From: Actinomycetes bacterium
GTDB lineage: Bacteria; Actinomycetota; Actinomycetes; Propionibacteriales; Nocardioidaceae
Assembly (NCBI GenBank): GCA_023252095.1
Contig: JAHEXN010000002.1
Coordinates: forward strand, 1 to 39,461
Reading direction: 5' to 3'
DNA: 39,461 bases
This document shows positions 39,164 through 39,461 of the stretch, piece by piece; within the stretch, counting starts at the first letter, position 1; each line of letters begins with the position of its first letter. Below the pieces are notes generated by a model. It was not told where the DNA came from, ran no database searches, and saw only the letters and a program-made list of their open reading frames with translations. A program made the translations under genes and the position numbers.

Positions 39164-39461
39164 GTGCTCGAGGGGACCGGAGGCGACGCGACCTCGCTTG
39201 AGCGTCGGCTTCTCGCGTGGGCCCGGACCCGCCTCGAGACGATGCCGTCGACGGGCTGGCGGGGCCGGCTCGTGGAGCTCGTGGTCTTCGGGATCAAGCA
39301 GGCCTGGGCGTGCGTGTTCGGGGCTCTGCTGCTGCTCGTGCTCGTCGTCACGGCGCTCACGTGGCCCGACGACGCCGCGCTCCACCGCAACGACCTCCTG
39401 GTCCTGCTCGCCGTCGCCATCCAGGTCTTTATGGTGTTCGGGCGGCTCGAGACCGGACGCG
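39164..39461 (+). CDS. DUF817 domain-containing membrane protein, 5' part (runs off window)
   Basis: The first 99 residues of a DUF817 integral membrane protein. The diagnostic segment is LVELVVFGIKQAWACVFGALLLLVLVVTALTWP, then a second helix LLVLLAVAIQVFMVFGRLETGR. The function of the family is unknown. GTG 39164 was chosen because TACGCT (39152-39157) ends 6 nt before it, the leaderless spacing common in this window. GTG 39161 would be too close. It is divergent from the kdgD operon. The gene continues beyond 39461. Confidence 0.85.
   Translation, partial: MLEGTGGDATSLERRLLAWARTRLETMPSTGWRGRLVELVVFGIKQAWACVFGALLLLVLVVTALTWPDDAALHRNDLLVLLAVAIQVFMVFGRLETGR

Overview
The window is high-GC DNA from an actinobacterium. 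The evidence is an S-(hydroxymethyl)mycothiol dehydrogenase (mycothiol is an actinobacterial thiol), a Ku / multidomain LigD end-joining pair, a HelR-type RNA polymerase helicase, a SigB/F/G-type sigma factor and many leaderless promoters. Gene content and the short interspersed repeats fit Propionibacteriales (Aeromicrobium or Nocardioides relatives). The genus is inference. No rRNA, tRNA, CRISPR array or transposase was seen.

Layout. 1-2.9 kb: end of an MMPL transporter, an SRPBCC protein, a tiny acidic stress-type protein, and the coupled pair mscR / metallo-beta-lactamase (formaldehyde detoxification). 2.9-6.9 kb: a siderophore-iron ABC importer (ATPase, two permeases, divergent lipoprotein) with a DtxR/IdeR-like operator. 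6.9-7.9 kb: a three-gene envelope/stress operon (YtxH, holin-like, DUF3618). 7.9-12.1 kb: AraC/SDR pair, then thiolase/HxlR with a four-half-site operator, then an SRPBCC protein. 12.2-15.6 kb: small acidic protein, sigma factor and helR, the last preceded by a rifamycin-associated element. 15.7-20.3 kb: DJ-1/PfpI protein, repeats, ligD-ku, and two small stress-type proteins. 20.4-28.0 kb: MarR/MFS exporter, YibE/F, a second DJ-1 protein, esterase, AEC carrier, 2-hydroxyacid dehydrogenase, TauE/SafE. 28.0-39.0 kb: an aldarate (D-glucarate/galactarate) catabolic island with gudD, a LysR regulator, a tripartite tricarboxylate-type importer, a universal stress protein, a zinc dehydrogenase, galactarate/talarate dehydratase, 2-oxoglutarate-semialdehyde dehydrogenase and kdgD. 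The window ends in a DUF817 gene.

How the genes work together. The island encodes uptake of an aldaric acid, dehydration to 5-keto-4-deoxyglucarate, conversion to 2,5-dioxopentanoate and oxidation to 2-oxoglutarate. Three promoters in it (gudD, the importer, kdgD) share one exact layout: TGATRCC-N5-GGYATCA, 18 nt, TTGGAC, 18 nt, TANNGT. This is the geometry expected of a LysR-type activator and is almost certainly the regulon of the LysR gene in the island. kdgD carries an in-frame amber codon at codon 49, so the pathway may be interrupted in this strain unless the base is an error or the stop is read through.

A second network is visible at the left. Six promoters have GGGTAC with TGA/TGG 13-14 nt upstream. 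Three of them put the ATG exactly 9 nt after GGGTAC, which predicts leaderless messages. They serve small acidic or disordered proteins, SRPBCC and YtxH-type genes, and surround a SigB/F/G-type sigma factor gene, the obvious candidate for reading them.
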